DNA of 64,000 nt from Caldilineaceae bacterium. GTDB lineage: Bacteria; Chloroflexota; Anaerolineae; Caldilineales; Caldilineaceae. The stretch lies in assembly GCA_019637685.1 (NCBI GenBank), contig JAHBVF010000003.1, positions 124,001 to 188,000 of the forward strand, read 5' to 3'. Position numbers and translations under genes: made by a program. The notes beneath the pieces were generated by a model that saw only the letters and a program-made list of their open reading frames with translations, searched no databases and was not told where the DNA came from. Position 1 is the stretch's first letter. Each line of letters starts with the position of its first letter. This document shows positions 17,365-26,494 of this stretch, piece after piece.

Positions 17365-17397
17365 AAACAGCGGAAGGGATGGCTCCTTCCGCTGTTT
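17365..17397 (+). terminator. Intrinsic terminator between khpA and rimM
   Basis: Perfect 13-bp arms (AAACAGCGGAAGG at 17365-17377 and its complement at 17385-17397), 7-base loop, immediately followed by more T. It ends or attenuates the ffh-rpsP-khpA transcript before rimM. Confidence 0.9.
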
Positions 17398-17422
17398 TTT
17401 GATTTACGTCAAGAGGATTGCC

Positions 17423-18049
17423 ATGACCGAAAGTTCAACACCCGCGTCGTCTGCCCCCAAGCGGGAGCGCCGTCGTCGCGGTCAGCCAGACACAACCGAA
17501 TACCGCCACCGCAACCGGACAATTCACGTGCCGGAAGGCCATATGGCTATCGGCCGCATTGTTGGTATGCACGGACTGAACGGCGAAATGCGGGTGGAGC
17601 TACACACGGATTTCGCCGAGCGCTTTGCGGTGGGTGAAACAATTCTGCTGGGCCAGGCGTTACTCCCCCGGATCATCCGGGGATCGCGGGAGCACAAGGG
17701 CATGATTCTCCTCACCCTGGCCGAAGTGACCGACCGGGACGGAGCCGAAGCCCTGCGGGACGAATGGCTCTTTATTCCGGACGACGCGGCCATGGAACTG
17801 CCGGCTGGCGAATATTGGGTGCATGACATTATTGGCCTGGCTGTGGTGGACGAGACAGGCCAAGCCATTGGCCGGGTGGCCGATGTGATCCAGACAGGCG
17901 CCAATGATGTGTACATTCTGACCCCGGCAGAAGGGGTGAACCGGGGCAAAGAACTGCTGATCCCCGCCATTGCCAATGTGGTGCAGGCCGTGGATATTGC
18001 CAGCGGAACGATGACTATTCATCTCGTCCCCGGCCTGCTCGAAGAATAG
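17423..18049 (+). CDS. rimM: Ribosome maturation factor RimM
   Basis: A 208-aa protein needed for 30S maturation near S19. The RimM domain starts at MAIGRIVGMHGLNGEMRVELHTD; the C-terminal PRC-barrel shows GEYWVHDIIGLAVVDETG and ELLIPAIANVVQAVDI. The start is uncertain. ATG 17423 gives a basic leader (KRERRRRGQP), whereas ATG 17543, preceded by GGAAGG, gives 168 aa, the standard length. The leader was kept because it remains open and compositionally protein-like. trmD and rplS, usual next partners, are absent; dprA follows 25 bases later. Confidence 0.9.
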   Translation: MTESSTPASSAPKRERRRRGQPDTTEYRHRNRTIHVPEGHMAIGRIVGMHGLNGEMRVELHTDFAERFAVGETILLGQALLPRIIRGSREHKGMILLTLAEVTDRDGAEALRDEWLFIPDDAAMELPAGEYWVHDIIGLAVVDETGQAIGRVADVIQTGANDVYILTPAEGVNRGKELLIPAIANVVQAVDIASGTMTIHLVPGLLEE

Positions 18050-18074
18050 AAGTTCTGGATAGAAACGCTGAACA

Positions 18075-19166
18075 GTGAACGAAAAAGCCTTCTGGATTGC
18101 CTTCAATCAGGTCCCCGGCATTGGCCCGGCCCGGCTGGCCGCGCTGATCGACGTGTGTGGATCGGTGGAGGCCGCCTGGAAAGCACCCATTCAGCGGCTG
18201 AAAGAGGCTGGTCTGGATCGTCGCTCGCTGGAGAGTCTGCTCTCCACGCGCCGCGTGCTGGACCTGGACGCGGTCTGGAAACGGGTGGAAGCGTCTGGGG
18301 CACGGGTCTACACCTGGGCCGACGACGACTACCCGGAAAATCTACGGCAAGTTCCCCTGTCTCCCCCGGTCGTCTATGTGCAGGGCGAGATTGGGGAAGA
18401 GGATCGGCTGGCTGTGGCTCTGGTGGGAACCCGGCAGGCATCGGCCTATGGCCGGGAAGTTGCGCGGGGCCTGGCCAGGGAACTCGCCCACAACGGCGTT
18501 ACGGTTGTCAGTGGCCTGGCCCTGGGCATCGATGCCACTGCCCACGAGGCAGCCTTGGCCGCGGGTGGCCGTACCATTGCCGTCCTGGGCAGCGGTGTGG
18601 ATCAGATTTACCCGGCCCAGAACCGCAAAATGGGATTGGCCCTGACCCAGCAGGGCGCGCTGGTGAGCGAATACCCGCTGGGAACCCGACCCGAAGCCAG
18701 CAATTTCCCACCCCGAAACCGGATTATCAGCGGCTTGAGTCTGGCAGTCGTCGTCATTGAGGCAGGCCAGCGCAGCGGCGCGCTGATCACAGCCAAATTT
18801 GCCGTAGAGCAGGGCCGGGATGTCTTTGCGGTCCCCGGTTCCATTCTCCAGCCCAGCAGCGCGGGCTGTAATGCGCTCATTCAGGACGGGGCGCTGCCCC
18901 TGCTCTCAATCAATGACCTGCTGGAACAGCTTCATCTGGAACAGGTGGCCGTACAGCAGGAAGCCCGCCAGAGCATTCCTGCGGACCCCACCGAACGCAA
19001 GATTCTGGCGTATCTGAGTATGGAGCCTGTCCACCTGGACGAAATCGTGCGGGAGAGCGCCATGCCCGCGGCACAGGTCAGCAGTCTGTTGGCGATGATG
19101 GAACTGAAAGGACTTGTGCGCCAAGTCAGTTCTCTGCGCTATGTGCGGGGGCAGATGCCGGGTTGA
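18075..19166 (+). CDS. dprA: DNA-processing protein DprA
   Basis: A 363-aa protein that binds incoming single-stranded DNA and loads RecA during natural transformation. GTG 18075 begins MNEKAFWIAFNQVPGIGPARL, a helix-hairpin-helix/SAM-like N-terminus (1-70). The Rossmann-like DprA core (about 105-290) carries VALVGTRQAS, VVSGLALGIDATAHEAAL, GVDQIYPAQN, EYPLGTRPEASNFPPRNRIISGLS and AGQRSGALITAKFA. A winged-helix domain (about 300-360) ends the protein. Competence is possible, but the other com genes are not in view. Confidence 0.95.
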   Translation: MNEKAFWIAFNQVPGIGPARLAALIDVCGSVEAAWKAPIQRLKEAGLDRRSLESLLSTRRVLDLDAVWKRVEASGARVYTWADDDYPENLRQVPLSPPVVYVQGEIGEEDRLAVALVGTRQASAYGREVARGLARELAHNGVTVVSGLALGIDATAHEAALAAGGRTIAVLGSGVDQIYPAQNRKMGLALTQQGALVSEYPLGTRPEASNFPPRNRIISGLSLAVVVIEAGQRSGALITAKFAVEQGRDVFAVPGSILQPSSAGCNALIQDGALPLLSINDLLEQLHLEQVAVQQEARQSIPADPTERKILAYLSMEPVHLDEIVRESAMPAAQVSSLLAMMELKGLVRQVSSLRYVRGQMPG

Positions 19167-19275
19167 CAGGAGCACTTCCATCTCAACCCCCGATGGGTGC
19201 TGCTGTTTCCGGCAGCACATCTTTTTCTACCAGTACACTATTTTCTACCAGTACAAATTGTCAAAGGAGACAACT

Positions 19276-20352
19276 GTGTATATTGCCATTCTGGCCGGAG
19301 GCGTGGGAACCCGCCTGTGGCCCGCCAGTCGGGAATCTCTGCCCAAGCAGTTCAGCGATGTAACCGGCGTTGGCCGCACAATGATCCAGGCCACAGTGGA
19401 TCGACTGGAAGGAATTGCGTCCCTCTCCGAAATTTATGTCATCACAGGTCAACGCTACCGGCAACTGGTCCTCGATCAGCTGCCGGGTATCCCCCCCGAC
19501 AATATCATTGTGGAACCCCACGGGCGCAACACCGGTCCGGCCATTGGCCTGGCCTGCGCCCACATCCACCGACGCGACCCCAACGCCATTATTGGCCTGC
19601 TTCACGCGGACCACATTATTCAGGACGCGGACGCCTACCGCTCTGTGCTGTGCCAAGCCGAGCTGGCCGCCCAGTCCGATTATCTGACTGTGCTGGGCAT
19701 CGCCCCCACCTTTGCCCATACGGGCTATGGCTACATCAAAAGCGCAGGCGAGCCACTGCCGCCGTCCGCCCATCTGCCTGTCTATGCGGTGGAGCGTTTT
19801 CTGGAAAAGCCGGATCAGGCGACGGCAGAGGGCTTTCTGGCCGACGGTGGCTATTATTGGAATGCGGGCAACTTTATTTGTCGAGTGGAGCGGATGCTGG
19901 CAGAATTCAAAAAGCAGCTCCCGGCTGTCCACGCGGGCCTGGCCGCGATCGAGTCCAGCCTGGGCAGCAGCCAGGCAGAAGCTGTGCTTGCCCAGGTCTG
20001 GGAAGAACTGCCCAGCATTTCTATCGATCACGGGGTGATGGAGCACGCGCAGCGGGTGGCGGTGGTTCCCCTGCTGGCCGGCTGGAACGATGTGGGCAGT
20101 TGGGACGCGCTGGAAGAAATTCTGCCTGTGGATGAAGACGGAAATTGCATTATTCAGGGCGAGACAGTGCTGGTGGAAAGCCGGGGCACAATTGTCTCTG
20201 GTGGAAAGCGACTGATCGCCCTTGTGGGTGTGGAGGATTTGGTGGTGGTGGACAGCGGCGACGCGCTGCTGGTCGGCCATAAAAATCAGATTCAAAAAAT
20301 CAAAGCAGTTGTCGAGCGGCTACGGTCTGCTGATAGGGCGGATCTGCTGTAG
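19276..20352 (+). CDS. manC: Mannose-1-phosphate guanylyltransferase
   Basis: A 358-aa nucleotidyltransferase making GDP-mannose from mannose 1-phosphate and GTP for glycan synthesis. GTG 19276 has AAAGGAG upstream and opens straight into the Rossmann signature LAGGVGTRLWPASR followed by PKQF. Further family motifs are VEPHGRNTGPAIGLA, the metal-binding LHADHII, GYGYIK, FLEKPD and YYWNAGNF. The single-domain length fits GDP-mannose pyrophosphorylases without the C-terminal isomerase. Two 15-bp direct repeats (TTTTCTACCAGTACA at 19223 and 19241) precede the Shine-Dalgarno. Confidence 0.92.
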   Translation: MYIAILAGGVGTRLWPASRESLPKQFSDVTGVGRTMIQATVDRLEGIASLSEIYVITGQRYRQLVLDQLPGIPPDNIIVEPHGRNTGPAIGLACAHIHRRDPNAIIGLLHADHIIQDADAYRSVLCQAELAAQSDYLTVLGIAPTFAHTGYGYIKSAGEPLPPSAHLPVYAVERFLEKPDQATAEGFLADGGYYWNAGNFICRVERMLAEFKKQLPAVHAGLAAIESSLGSSQAEAVLAQVWEELPSISIDHGVMEHAQRVAVVPLLAGWNDVGSWDALEEILPVDEDGNCIIQGETVLVESRGTIVSGGKRLIALVGVEDLVVVDSGDALLVGHKNQIQKIKAVVERLRSADRADLL

Positions 20353-20376
20353 CCGGTCTGCGGCAAAGGAGTGATG

Positions 20377-22224
20377 ATGGCAATTCAATCCAATCCGGCC
20401 TCTGGCAAGGGTGGCCGAGCCAGGCTGACAGGCGTGCAGGGCATTGGCTGGCTTCTGATTGGCCTGCTCAGTGGCCTGCTGATCGGCTGGGTGGTGTGGC
20501 CGGTGGAATGGGCAGACGCGACGCCGGACGATCTGAACCGGGAAGCCAAGGCCCAATATCTGGCAGCCACCGCGGATGCCTATGTGGCATCGGGCGGGCA
20601 GGACCCGGCCACGGCGTTTGTGCGGCTGCAATCCTTTGCCGATCCCCAGGCCGCGGTGGCCGACGCCATCGATTACTTTCAGCAGAGCAACGATCCCGGC
20701 CGGGCCATCCGCGAGGTCAATCTGCGCAGCCTTTCCTCGGCATTGGGGGGGACGCCCGATGCTGGATTGGCCGCCGCCTCCGATCAGTCCCCGCCCGAGC
20801 TTGGCTGGTTCAACTGGCTGTTGGCCGCGCTGACAGCCCTGCTTCTGATCGCAGGCGGTGGGTGGATACTACGCAAGCTGCTGGCCGGCAGGCAACAGCC
20901 AACGACAGTACCAGCCAGAAGCCCGGTTCCGTCCCAGGCAGGCCAGGCAGCCTGGGTTCCACCCATGCCTCCGGCGGAACCGTCCACGCGCGGCCAAACG
21001 GGCGGTGGATGGCAGCCCATCACCCCGCCGGAGCAAAGCAGCACCCCGCGCGCGAATCCGGTGGTGGTGGAGACGTGGGACAGCCAGGACGAAGCACCCT
21101 TTTTCGGCGCGTCAGCCGCCGCAGGCGCAACCGACACGCCCAGCCGCCCAGCCACACTCTTTGACGACGGTTCGTCTGATGAGGTTCTTTCGGAAGACAA
21201 ACTGGCACAGGACGGGGAAGTCCACTTCGAGCGCATTCGGCCACGCCCGACGACAGCAGTGCCAGCAGCGATTGATGAGGATGAGGGCGAAGACGAAGAC
21301 GAGCTGACCCGCGGAAGTGATGGGGAAGCAGAGGGCGATTGGTTGGACGATCTGGACGACGACATCCCCATGCGCAGCGGCTGGAACCCGAACTACGATT
21401 CTGAGTTTGATTCCGAACTGGACGAGGACGAGTTAGACGAAGAATTAGATGAAGAGTTGGATGAAGACTTTGACGATAGTTTGGACGATGACTTCGACGG
21501 TGAAGACGATTCCGATCTGGACGACGTGGATAACGTAGACGGGCGTGAAGTAGGCGGGGATGAAGTAGGCGATGGGCAGGCCGTTGACAAAAATTCAACC
21601 GGACAGACGGATCGCGGGGCAATTACCCCCAGCGCAGATAGCTGGACCCGGCAGCACAGGCCCGCGCCCGCGGAGGAGGAAGAAGAGACAGGTTTCCTCC
21701 CCACTGTCCAGAATGTGCTTAGTTCCTGGCGGCGGGTGGAGAAAGAAAGCACGACGCCGGCCAGCCGCGGCGGCAGAGAGATTGCCCAGTATGTGGCGGA
21801 ATACCACGCGGGCATTCTGGCCTACGAGCAGAGCTTCATCATCACATCCAATTCAGACGAAGGCGCTATGCCTTTGGGGGCCTGCGGTATGGGGATCAGC
21901 GAAACCCTGGACAAGAGCGCGGCCAATTCCAACAACATCCATCTGCTGGATGTCTGGCTCTACGACGGCGTTGAAGTGCGCACGTCCAGCCAATATCTGG
22001 TCAGCCCAGGGCTGGACAAGGAATCACTGGGGGAGCAGGCCAAGAGCGCGGGCACGATTACAGGCGAGCCACTGGACATCAGGCCCGGCGTCACCTTTCG
22101 CATTGGCTCCAAAAATCTGATTTTGGACTGTCGCATCCTCAGCGCTGATTTTCTGACACCGGATGTGCAGCCCAGCCCGCTGCGCAGTGTGCGTGTAGAA
22201 ATGACCGCCAGGGCCGCCAAATAG
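20377..22224 (+). CDS. Two-TM protein with acidic low-complexity region and conserved C-terminal domain
   Basis: A 615-aa membrane protein of unknown function. ATG 20377 is placed 5 bases after AAAGGAG; GTG 20371 and ATG 20374 are in frame. The first TM segment is about 22-44 (IGWLLIGLLSGLLIGWVVW), a helical extracytoplasmic segment follows, and the second TM is about 143-165. The cytoplasmic part is Pro/Ser-rich, then very acidic (about 280-410, repeated DELDEE and DDDFDGED units). A folded C-terminal domain (about 450-615) has FIITSNSDEGAMPLGACGMGISETL and HLLDVWLYDGVEVRTSSQYLVS. It lies 24 bases after manC, so it may be coexpressed. Confidence 0.55.
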   Translation: MAIQSNPASGKGGRARLTGVQGIGWLLIGLLSGLLIGWVVWPVEWADATPDDLNREAKAQYLAATADAYVASGGQDPATAFVRLQSFADPQAAVADAIDYFQQSNDPGRAIREVNLRSLSSALGGTPDAGLAAASDQSPPELGWFNWLLAALTALLLIAGGGWILRKLLAGRQQPTTVPARSPVPSQAGQAAWVPPMPPAEPSTRGQTGGGWQPITPPEQSSTPRANPVVVETWDSQDEAPFFGASAAAGATDTPSRPATLFDDGSSDEVLSEDKLAQDGEVHFERIRPRPTTAVPAAIDEDEGEDEDELTRGSDGEAEGDWLDDLDDDIPMRSGWNPNYDSEFDSELDEDELDEELDEELDEDFDDSLDDDFDGEDDSDLDDVDNVDGREVGGDEVGDGQAVDKNSTGQTDRGAITPSADSWTRQHRPAPAEEEEETGFLPTVQNVLSSWRRVEKESTTPASRGGREIAQYVAEYHAGILAYEQSFIITSNSDEGAMPLGACGMGISETLDKSAANSNNIHLLDVWLYDGVEVRTSSQYLVSPGLDKESLGEQAKSAGTITGEPLDIRPGVTFRIGSKNLILDCRILSADFLTPDVQPSPLRSVRVEMTARAAK

Positions 22225-22322
22225 GAACGGCTGCGACGCACCTGAGCAGTTACGGGAGCGGCTGAATTGTCCCTTGTGGATCAAAAAATGAATCAGGCAA
22301 TATTTTGCAGGTCCGGCTGGCA

Positions 22323-22417
22323 GCGTGCGGGATACGAGTTGTCGCCTGTGTGCGATTCGGTCGTGTACTCCGGTCGCGAAGGGGCAATGGATGTCCGTCT
22401 CGCTACAAGCGTGACCT
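22323..22417 (+). repeat. 95-bp dispersed repeat, copy A
   Basis: Matches 33609-33704 in the same orientation with about 12 substitutions and one indel. The most conserved block is GTACTCCGGTCGCG and then AATGGATGTCCGTC and ACAAGCGTGACCT. It occupies the 278-base gap between the acidic protein gene and dgt; no protein-coding signal is evident there. Confidence 0.8.
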
Positions 22418-22502
22418 ACGGGTTTTGCGCCGAGCGGTCTGATACGTCGTATTGTGCGTACCCGGTTTATTCTGCAAATTACAACAGGCAATCCCCAGCT
22501 TT

Positions 22503-23666
22503 TTACACCCTCTCTTCGGGATCGAAAAGCCGTTTGTATTCCAGCACAGCAAATCGATCCGTCATCCCCGCAATGTAGTCGCAGACCACCCGATGGAGGC
22601 CACCGGCCTGGGTGGCGATGCGCGCCTGTGTCGCGGTGGGCAGTTGTTCGGGTTCAGCCACAAAAGAGTCGAAGAGACGGCGCACAATGCGGTCTGCTTT
22701 GGAGGCCATGCGCACCACCCGGTATTGGCGGTAGAAATTCTTGTACAGGAAGTCTTTCAGCGCCCGGTTCTCCTCTGCCAGTTCAGCGGAATAGCGGGCC
22801 ACATTCTTTTCCAGCCGGCGCAGATCAGCCAGGCTATCCACATCCTGAGATACCAGTTCCGCGGCTGTGGCCCTGATAGCGTCGCTGACTTCGATCCCCA
22901 CCAGCCGACGGATAAAGCGGTGGCGGGTCAGTTCATCGGTCAAATCCGCGCCCGCGGCCAACCCCAAACTGCCAAGCGTCCGCCGGGCAATCGCCAGTTC
23001 CAGCACAACCTCTGCATGCAAAACCCCCGAACGCAGACCGTCGTCCAGATCGCTGGTATTGTAGGCAATCTCATCGGCCAGGTTGCTCAACTGACACTCC
23101 AGCGTGCCCCTTTCGTCGGGGCAATAGTTCCGGGCATCCACCACATCGTAAGAGGTGTCGTGCTTCACCACCCCTTCCCGCACTTCGTAGGTCAAATTCA
23201 GCCCCGGATGGTCTGGGTAGCGCCGCTCCAGTTCGGTGATGATACGATACGTCTGCTTCTGGTGATCGTAGCCGCCATAGGGCTGCATCAGAGTGTTGAG
23301 CGTCGTCTCGCCTGTGTGACCAAAAGGAGGATGGCCCAAATCGTGGGCCAGACAGATGGCCTCGATCAGGTCTTCATTACAGCCCAGGGAACGGGCCAGT
23401 GTGCGCCCGATCTGGGCCACTTCGATGCTGTGGGTGAGCCTATTGCGGTAGTGATCGCCCTCGGAATAGACAAAAACCTGTGTCTTGTATTCCAGGCGAC
23501 GAAACGCGGTGGTATGAATAATGCGGTCCCGGTCTCGCTGATACGCCGTACGATAGGCGTGCTCGTCCTCCGGATATACCCGCCCGCGTGAATGGCTGCT
23601 GCGCATGGCAAAGGGGGCCAGCGATGCTTCTTCCCTGTGTTCCAGCCCCTGGCGTGTGATCTGCAT
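22503..23666 (-). CDS. dgt: Deoxyguanosinetriphosphate triphosphohydrolase-like protein
   Basis: A 387-aa HD-superfamily enzyme that hydrolyses dNTPs to the nucleoside and triphosphate, affecting dNTP pools and phage defence. The N-terminal block RTAYQRDRDRIIHTTAFRRLEYKTQVF is diagnostic of dGTPases. The metal site is built by His in RNRLTHSIEVAQ and HD in CLAHDLGHPPFGHTGE, with a later NLADEIAYNTSDLDDG carrying the final Asp. The length matches the type-2 (non-E. coli) subfamily. ATG 23666 follows AGGAGAGG. It is divergent from the LacI gene with its own extended -10 promoter. Confidence 0.9.
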   Translation of the reverse strand: MQITRQGLEHREEASLAPFAMRSSHSRGRVYPEDEHAYRTAYQRDRDRIIHTTAFRRLEYKTQVFVYSEGDHYRNRLTHSIEVAQIGRTLARSLGCNEDLIEAICLAHDLGHPPFGHTGETTLNTLMQPYGGYDHQKQTYRIITELERRYPDHPGLNLTYEVREGVVKHDTSYDVVDARNYCPDERGTLECQLSNLADEIAYNTSDLDDGLRSGVLHAEVVLELAIARRTLGSLGLAAGADLTDELTRHRFIRRLVGIEVSDAIRATAAELVSQDVDSLADLRRLEKNVARYSAELAEENRALKDFLYKNFYRQYRVVRMASKADRIVRRLFDSFVAEPEQLPTATQARIATQAGGLHRVVCDYIAGMTDRFAVLEYKRLFDPEERV

Positions 23667-23766
23667 AGTGGCCCTCTCCTGATGGATGAATCATTGGAAA
23701 AACGGCCATAAGCCCAAGCGCACGAATAAGGCAGGCCCCTTCTCCAAAGGAAATCGAGATTCCTAC

Positions 23767-23775
23767 AGTATAGCA
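23767..23775 (-). promoter_or_regulatory. Extended -10 promoter element for dgt
   Basis: On the minus strand TGC-TATACT is a TGn-extended -10 box about 100 bases before the dgt start. No good -35 is visible, as is usual for extended -10 promoters. Confidence 0.45.
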
Positions 23776-23820
23776 TACCCCTTTCTCCAGATTATTGTAT
23801 AACTTCCGGTCTGGCAAGAT

Positions 23821-23849
23821 TTGACAAGCACATACGGCGGCCCTATAAT
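23821..23849 (+). promoter_or_regulatory. Consensus sigma-70 promoter of the LacI-family gene
   Basis: TTGACA (23821-23826), exactly 17 bases, TATAAT (23844-23849): both boxes are perfect consensus. It drives a leader of about 170 bases before the GTG at 24027. Such a strong promoter fits a gene held down by an operator, which overlaps the start site. Confidence 0.88.
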
Positions 23850-23851
23850 CG

Positions 23852-23867
23852 ATGCAATCGGTTGCAT
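23852..23867 (+). promoter_or_regulatory. LacI-type operator overlapping the promoter start site
   Basis: ATGCAA-TCGG-TTGCAT is a perfect inverted repeat centred about +4 to +6 from the predicted start. Its even centre and TTGCA-type half-sites fit LacI/GalR-family operators. The neighbouring LacI-family protein is the natural ligand, implying autorepression. Confidence 0.65.
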
Positions 23868-23944
23868 AGTCTTCTCTTTGTTTCCGAATGGCGTGTTGAT
23901 AACGCACAGCGGTCTATCCGCCAGATATCCCCGACCCCAACTAC

Positions 23945-23981
23945 CTGTAGACCGGTTGCCTATGCCCTTGTCGGACTACAG
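23945..23981 (+). promoter_or_regulatory. Hairpin in the lacI-family leader
   Basis: CTGTAGACCG (23945-23954) pairs with CGGACTACAG (23972-23981) with one mismatch, 45 bases before the start codon. The role is unknown. Confidence 0.4.
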
Positions 23982-24026
23982 TCCGTCTTTGATTGCCAAG
24001 TAATTGTCCAGTAGAGGTTGTTTGAC

Positions 24027-25037
24027 GTGTCGACAATACGCGATGTGGCGGCTCAGGCAGGAGTACACCCAAGCACTGTCAGCCGCGTCTTTTCCGGCAA
24101 CGCACAGATCAGCGAAGCCACCCGCCAGCGTGTGATGGAGGCTGCCCGGCAGCTCAACTTTCAACCCAATGCCATTGCCCGTTCGTTGAGTGTACGCCGT
24201 ACAAAAACCATCGGTGTGGTGGTTCCCCACGTCTTCGATGGCTATTTTGTCGACAGTTTTTTTCCCCAGTTGATGGCAGGATTGCTGGACGTTACCTACG
24301 CGCGGGGATACCGCCTGCTGGTCGGTGGTTGCAACGGCTATGCGGACGAGCACGTGCAGGCTCTGGACATTCTGGCCACCCACCAGGCCGACGGGATTCT
24401 TGTCACAAGCAGCCGCCTGGATGTGGACACGGTGGGCAATTTGCAGTGTCACAACACACCGCTGGTATTGATTGGTCACCCCCCCGCGCAGCACGCGAAT
24501 GTGGCGTGGGTGGACGCCGACAACCGCAGCGCCACCCAGGAAGTGATCGCCTATTTGGCCCGGCGAGGCCATCGACGTATTGCCTATGTGGGCGGCGATC
24601 CCGACAGCAGTGTGGTCAAGGAACGGTTGGAAGGCTATTACGCGGGGATGGCACAGGCCGGCCTGCCCGTGTCAGAGGCGTGGATCGACTACGGCTACTT
24701 TGCCGAGGACGGGGGCTATCAGGCCGTGGAACGCACTCGCCGGGATGCGTCCAACGCCCCCACCGCCTACTACGCGGCCAACGATCTGATGGCCATTGGC
24801 CTGCTGCGCGGTCTGCGGGAACGGGGGATCGACGTGCCGGGAGAAGTCGCGCTGGTGGGCACGAACGATTCGCCGGAAGCGGCCCATCTCACCCCCGCCC
24901 TCACCAGTTTGCAGGTTCCCTACCGAGCCATTGCCGCGGCAGCCGCCAATCTCCTGATCGATGCCATTGAAGACGAAGAACAGCCCACAGGACATCAACT
25001 GTTAGCGTCCTGCCTGATTGAACGTGAGTCTGCCTGA
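24027..25037 (+). CDS. LacI-family transcriptional regulator
   Basis: A 336-aa sugar-responsive regulator. GTG 24027 gives STIRDVAAQAGVHPSTVSRV, the classic LacI helix-turn-helix, with AGAGG nine bases upstream; TTG 24018 would leave no Shine-Dalgarno spacing. The hinge helix is at NAIARSLSVRRTKTIGVVVP. The periplasmic-binding-protein-like effector domain runs to the end (GRVD-type pocket region YVGGDPDSSVVKERLEGY, then ANDLMAIGLLRGLRERGIDVP). It probably controls itself and the MalEFG-type transporter genes that start 114 bases downstream; the effector is unidentified. Confidence 0.9.
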   Translation: MSTIRDVAAQAGVHPSTVSRVFSGNAQISEATRQRVMEAARQLNFQPNAIARSLSVRRTKTIGVVVPHVFDGYFVDSFFPQLMAGLLDVTYARGYRLLVGGCNGYADEHVQALDILATHQADGILVTSSRLDVDTVGNLQCHNTPLVLIGHPPAQHANVAWVDADNRSATQEVIAYLARRGHRRIAYVGGDPDSSVVKERLEGYYAGMAQAGLPVSEAWIDYGYFAEDGGYQAVERTRRDASNAPTAYYAANDLMAIGLLRGLRERGIDVPGEVALVGTNDSPEAAHLTPALTSLQVPYRAIAAAAANLLIDAIEDEEQPTGHQLLASCLIERESA

Positions 25038-25150
25038 TCAATCCCCATAGGGGTGCTGCGTGTTGCGCTTGCAGGAGACTGCCCACAATGCCCCTCTGGA
25101 CGATTTTTTGAAGTGACTGCATTTCATTCCATTCGACAAAGGAGAAACCA

Positions 25151-26494
25151 ATGAAGAATCGTGCTTTAATCCTGATTTCAGTGCTGATGGTGCTGAGTCT
25201 GGCGCTGGTGGCATGCGGGGCGCCCGCTACACCCGCGCCGCAAGCAGCCCCCGCGGCCGCAGAAGCCACGGCCGTTCCCACCGCAGAACCCACGGCCGCG
25301 GCCACTGAAGCCCCAACCGCAGTAGCCGACGCGGCCCCCACAGAAGCACCCGTAGCCGAGGGCGGCTGTGTGGCCGACGCGCCCAGCCTGACGATTTGGG
25401 CGGACAGCAACCGTGCCCCCGTCCTGCGAAAGATAGGCGATGCCTTCGAGGCAGAATTTGGCGTCTGTGTCGGTGTGGTCGAGAAGGGCTTCGACGATAT
25501 TCGCGATGACTTCAAAGTAGCCGCGCCCACAGGCGAAGGCCCGGACATTATCATCGGCGCCCACGACTGGCTGGGCGACTTGGTGAGCAACGGTCTGCTG
25601 GCAGAGATGGACCTGGGCGACAAGGATGCTGATTTCCTCGACGCGGCCAAGCAGGGCTTCATCTACGACGGCGCGCTCTATGGGATGCCCTATGCCACGG
25701 AAAATGTGGCACTGATCTACAACCCGGAGATCGTCAAGGAAGTCCCGACGACCTGGACCGGCGTGACCGAACTGTCCGCCCAGCTAGAGGCAGATGGCGT
25801 GGTGAAGCAGGGCTATATTCTGCAACAGGGCGACCCCTACCACTTCTTCCCCATCCAGACGGCCTTTGGCGGCTACGTCTTTGGCGTCGATGAAAGCGGC
25901 TACAACGCGGACGATGTGGGCATCGACAGCGAAGGCTCGATTGCCGCCGCCACCTGGCTCGACCAGATGGTCAAGGACGGCCACCTGAAGGCTGACATCA
26001 GTGGTGACACAATGTTCGCCCAGTTTCAGAACGCGGACGCGGCTATGATGATTTCGGGTCCCTGGGCGCTTAATAGCCTGCGGGAATCCGGCATCCCCTA
26101 TGCCATCGCCAAACTGCCCGGCGAAGTCCAGGATGCCCAACCCTTTATGAGTGTGCAGGGCTTTATGGTCAGCGCCTTCAGCAACGACCCGCTGCTGGCC
26201 CAGACTTTTCTGCTGGACTTTGTAGCCACAGAAGATGCGATGCAGTCAATCTTCGATGCAGACCCGCGGCCCGCGGCCTATCTGGCTGTGCGCGACAAAA
26301 TCGACGATCCCGATCTGCTGGGCTTTGCCGCAGCCGGAACCAACGGTCTGCCCATGCCCTCCATCCCGGCTATGAATTCAGTCTGGTCGGCCTGGGGTGA
26401 TGCGATCACGCTGATCTTCCAACAGAGCGAAGCACCCGATGTGGCCTTCAAACAGGCGGCGGAACAGATTCGCACCGCCATTGCAGAAAAGTAA
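25151..26494 (+). CDS. malE: ABC transporter sugar-binding lipoprotein, MalE type
   Basis: A 447-aa solute-binding lipoprotein. The N-terminus has a signal sequence with lipobox LALVAC (Cys22) and then an Ala/Pro/Thr/Glu linker to about residue 70. The mature domain (about 78-447) is a family 1 binding protein: [51 protein letters not shown] and [12 protein letters not shown], all close to maltose/maltodextrin binders. AAAGGAGAA precedes ATG. It delivers a maltose-like oligosaccharide to the permeases encoded downstream, and its stop overlaps the next start (TAATG). The exact sugar is unproven. Confidence 0.9.
   Translation: MKNRALILISVLMVLSLALVACGAPATPAPQAAPAAAEATAVPTAEPTAAATEAPTAVADAAPTEAPVAEGGCVADAPSLTIWADSNRAPVLRKIGDAFEAEFGVCVGVVEKGFDDIRDDFKVAAPTGEGPDIIIGAHDWLGDLVSNGLLAEMDLGDKDADFLDAAKQGFIYDGALYGMPYATENVALIYNPEIVKEVPTTWTGVTELSAQLEADGVVKQGYILQQGDPYHFFPIQTAFGGYVFGVDESGYNADDVGIDSEGSIAAATWLDQMVKDGHLKADISGDTMFAQFQNADAAMMISGPWALNSLRESGIPYAIAKLPGEVQDAQPFMSVQGFMVSAFSNDPLLAQTFLLDFVATEDAMQSIFDADPRPAAYLAVRDKIDDPDLLGFAAAGTNGLPMPSIPAMNSVWSAWGDAITLIFQQSEAPDVAFKQAAEQIRTAIAEK

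Noticed and set aside
17423..17542. Removing the first 40 codons of rimM
   Set aside because: The downstream ATG has a good Shine-Dalgarno, but the leader stays in frame and is basic and protein-like; kept, with the alternative noted.
25049..25109. Terminator between the LacI gene and malE
   Set aside because: AGGGG/CCCCT arms and a T-run exist, but most of the stem is mismatched, so readthrough from the LacI promoter is at least as likely.
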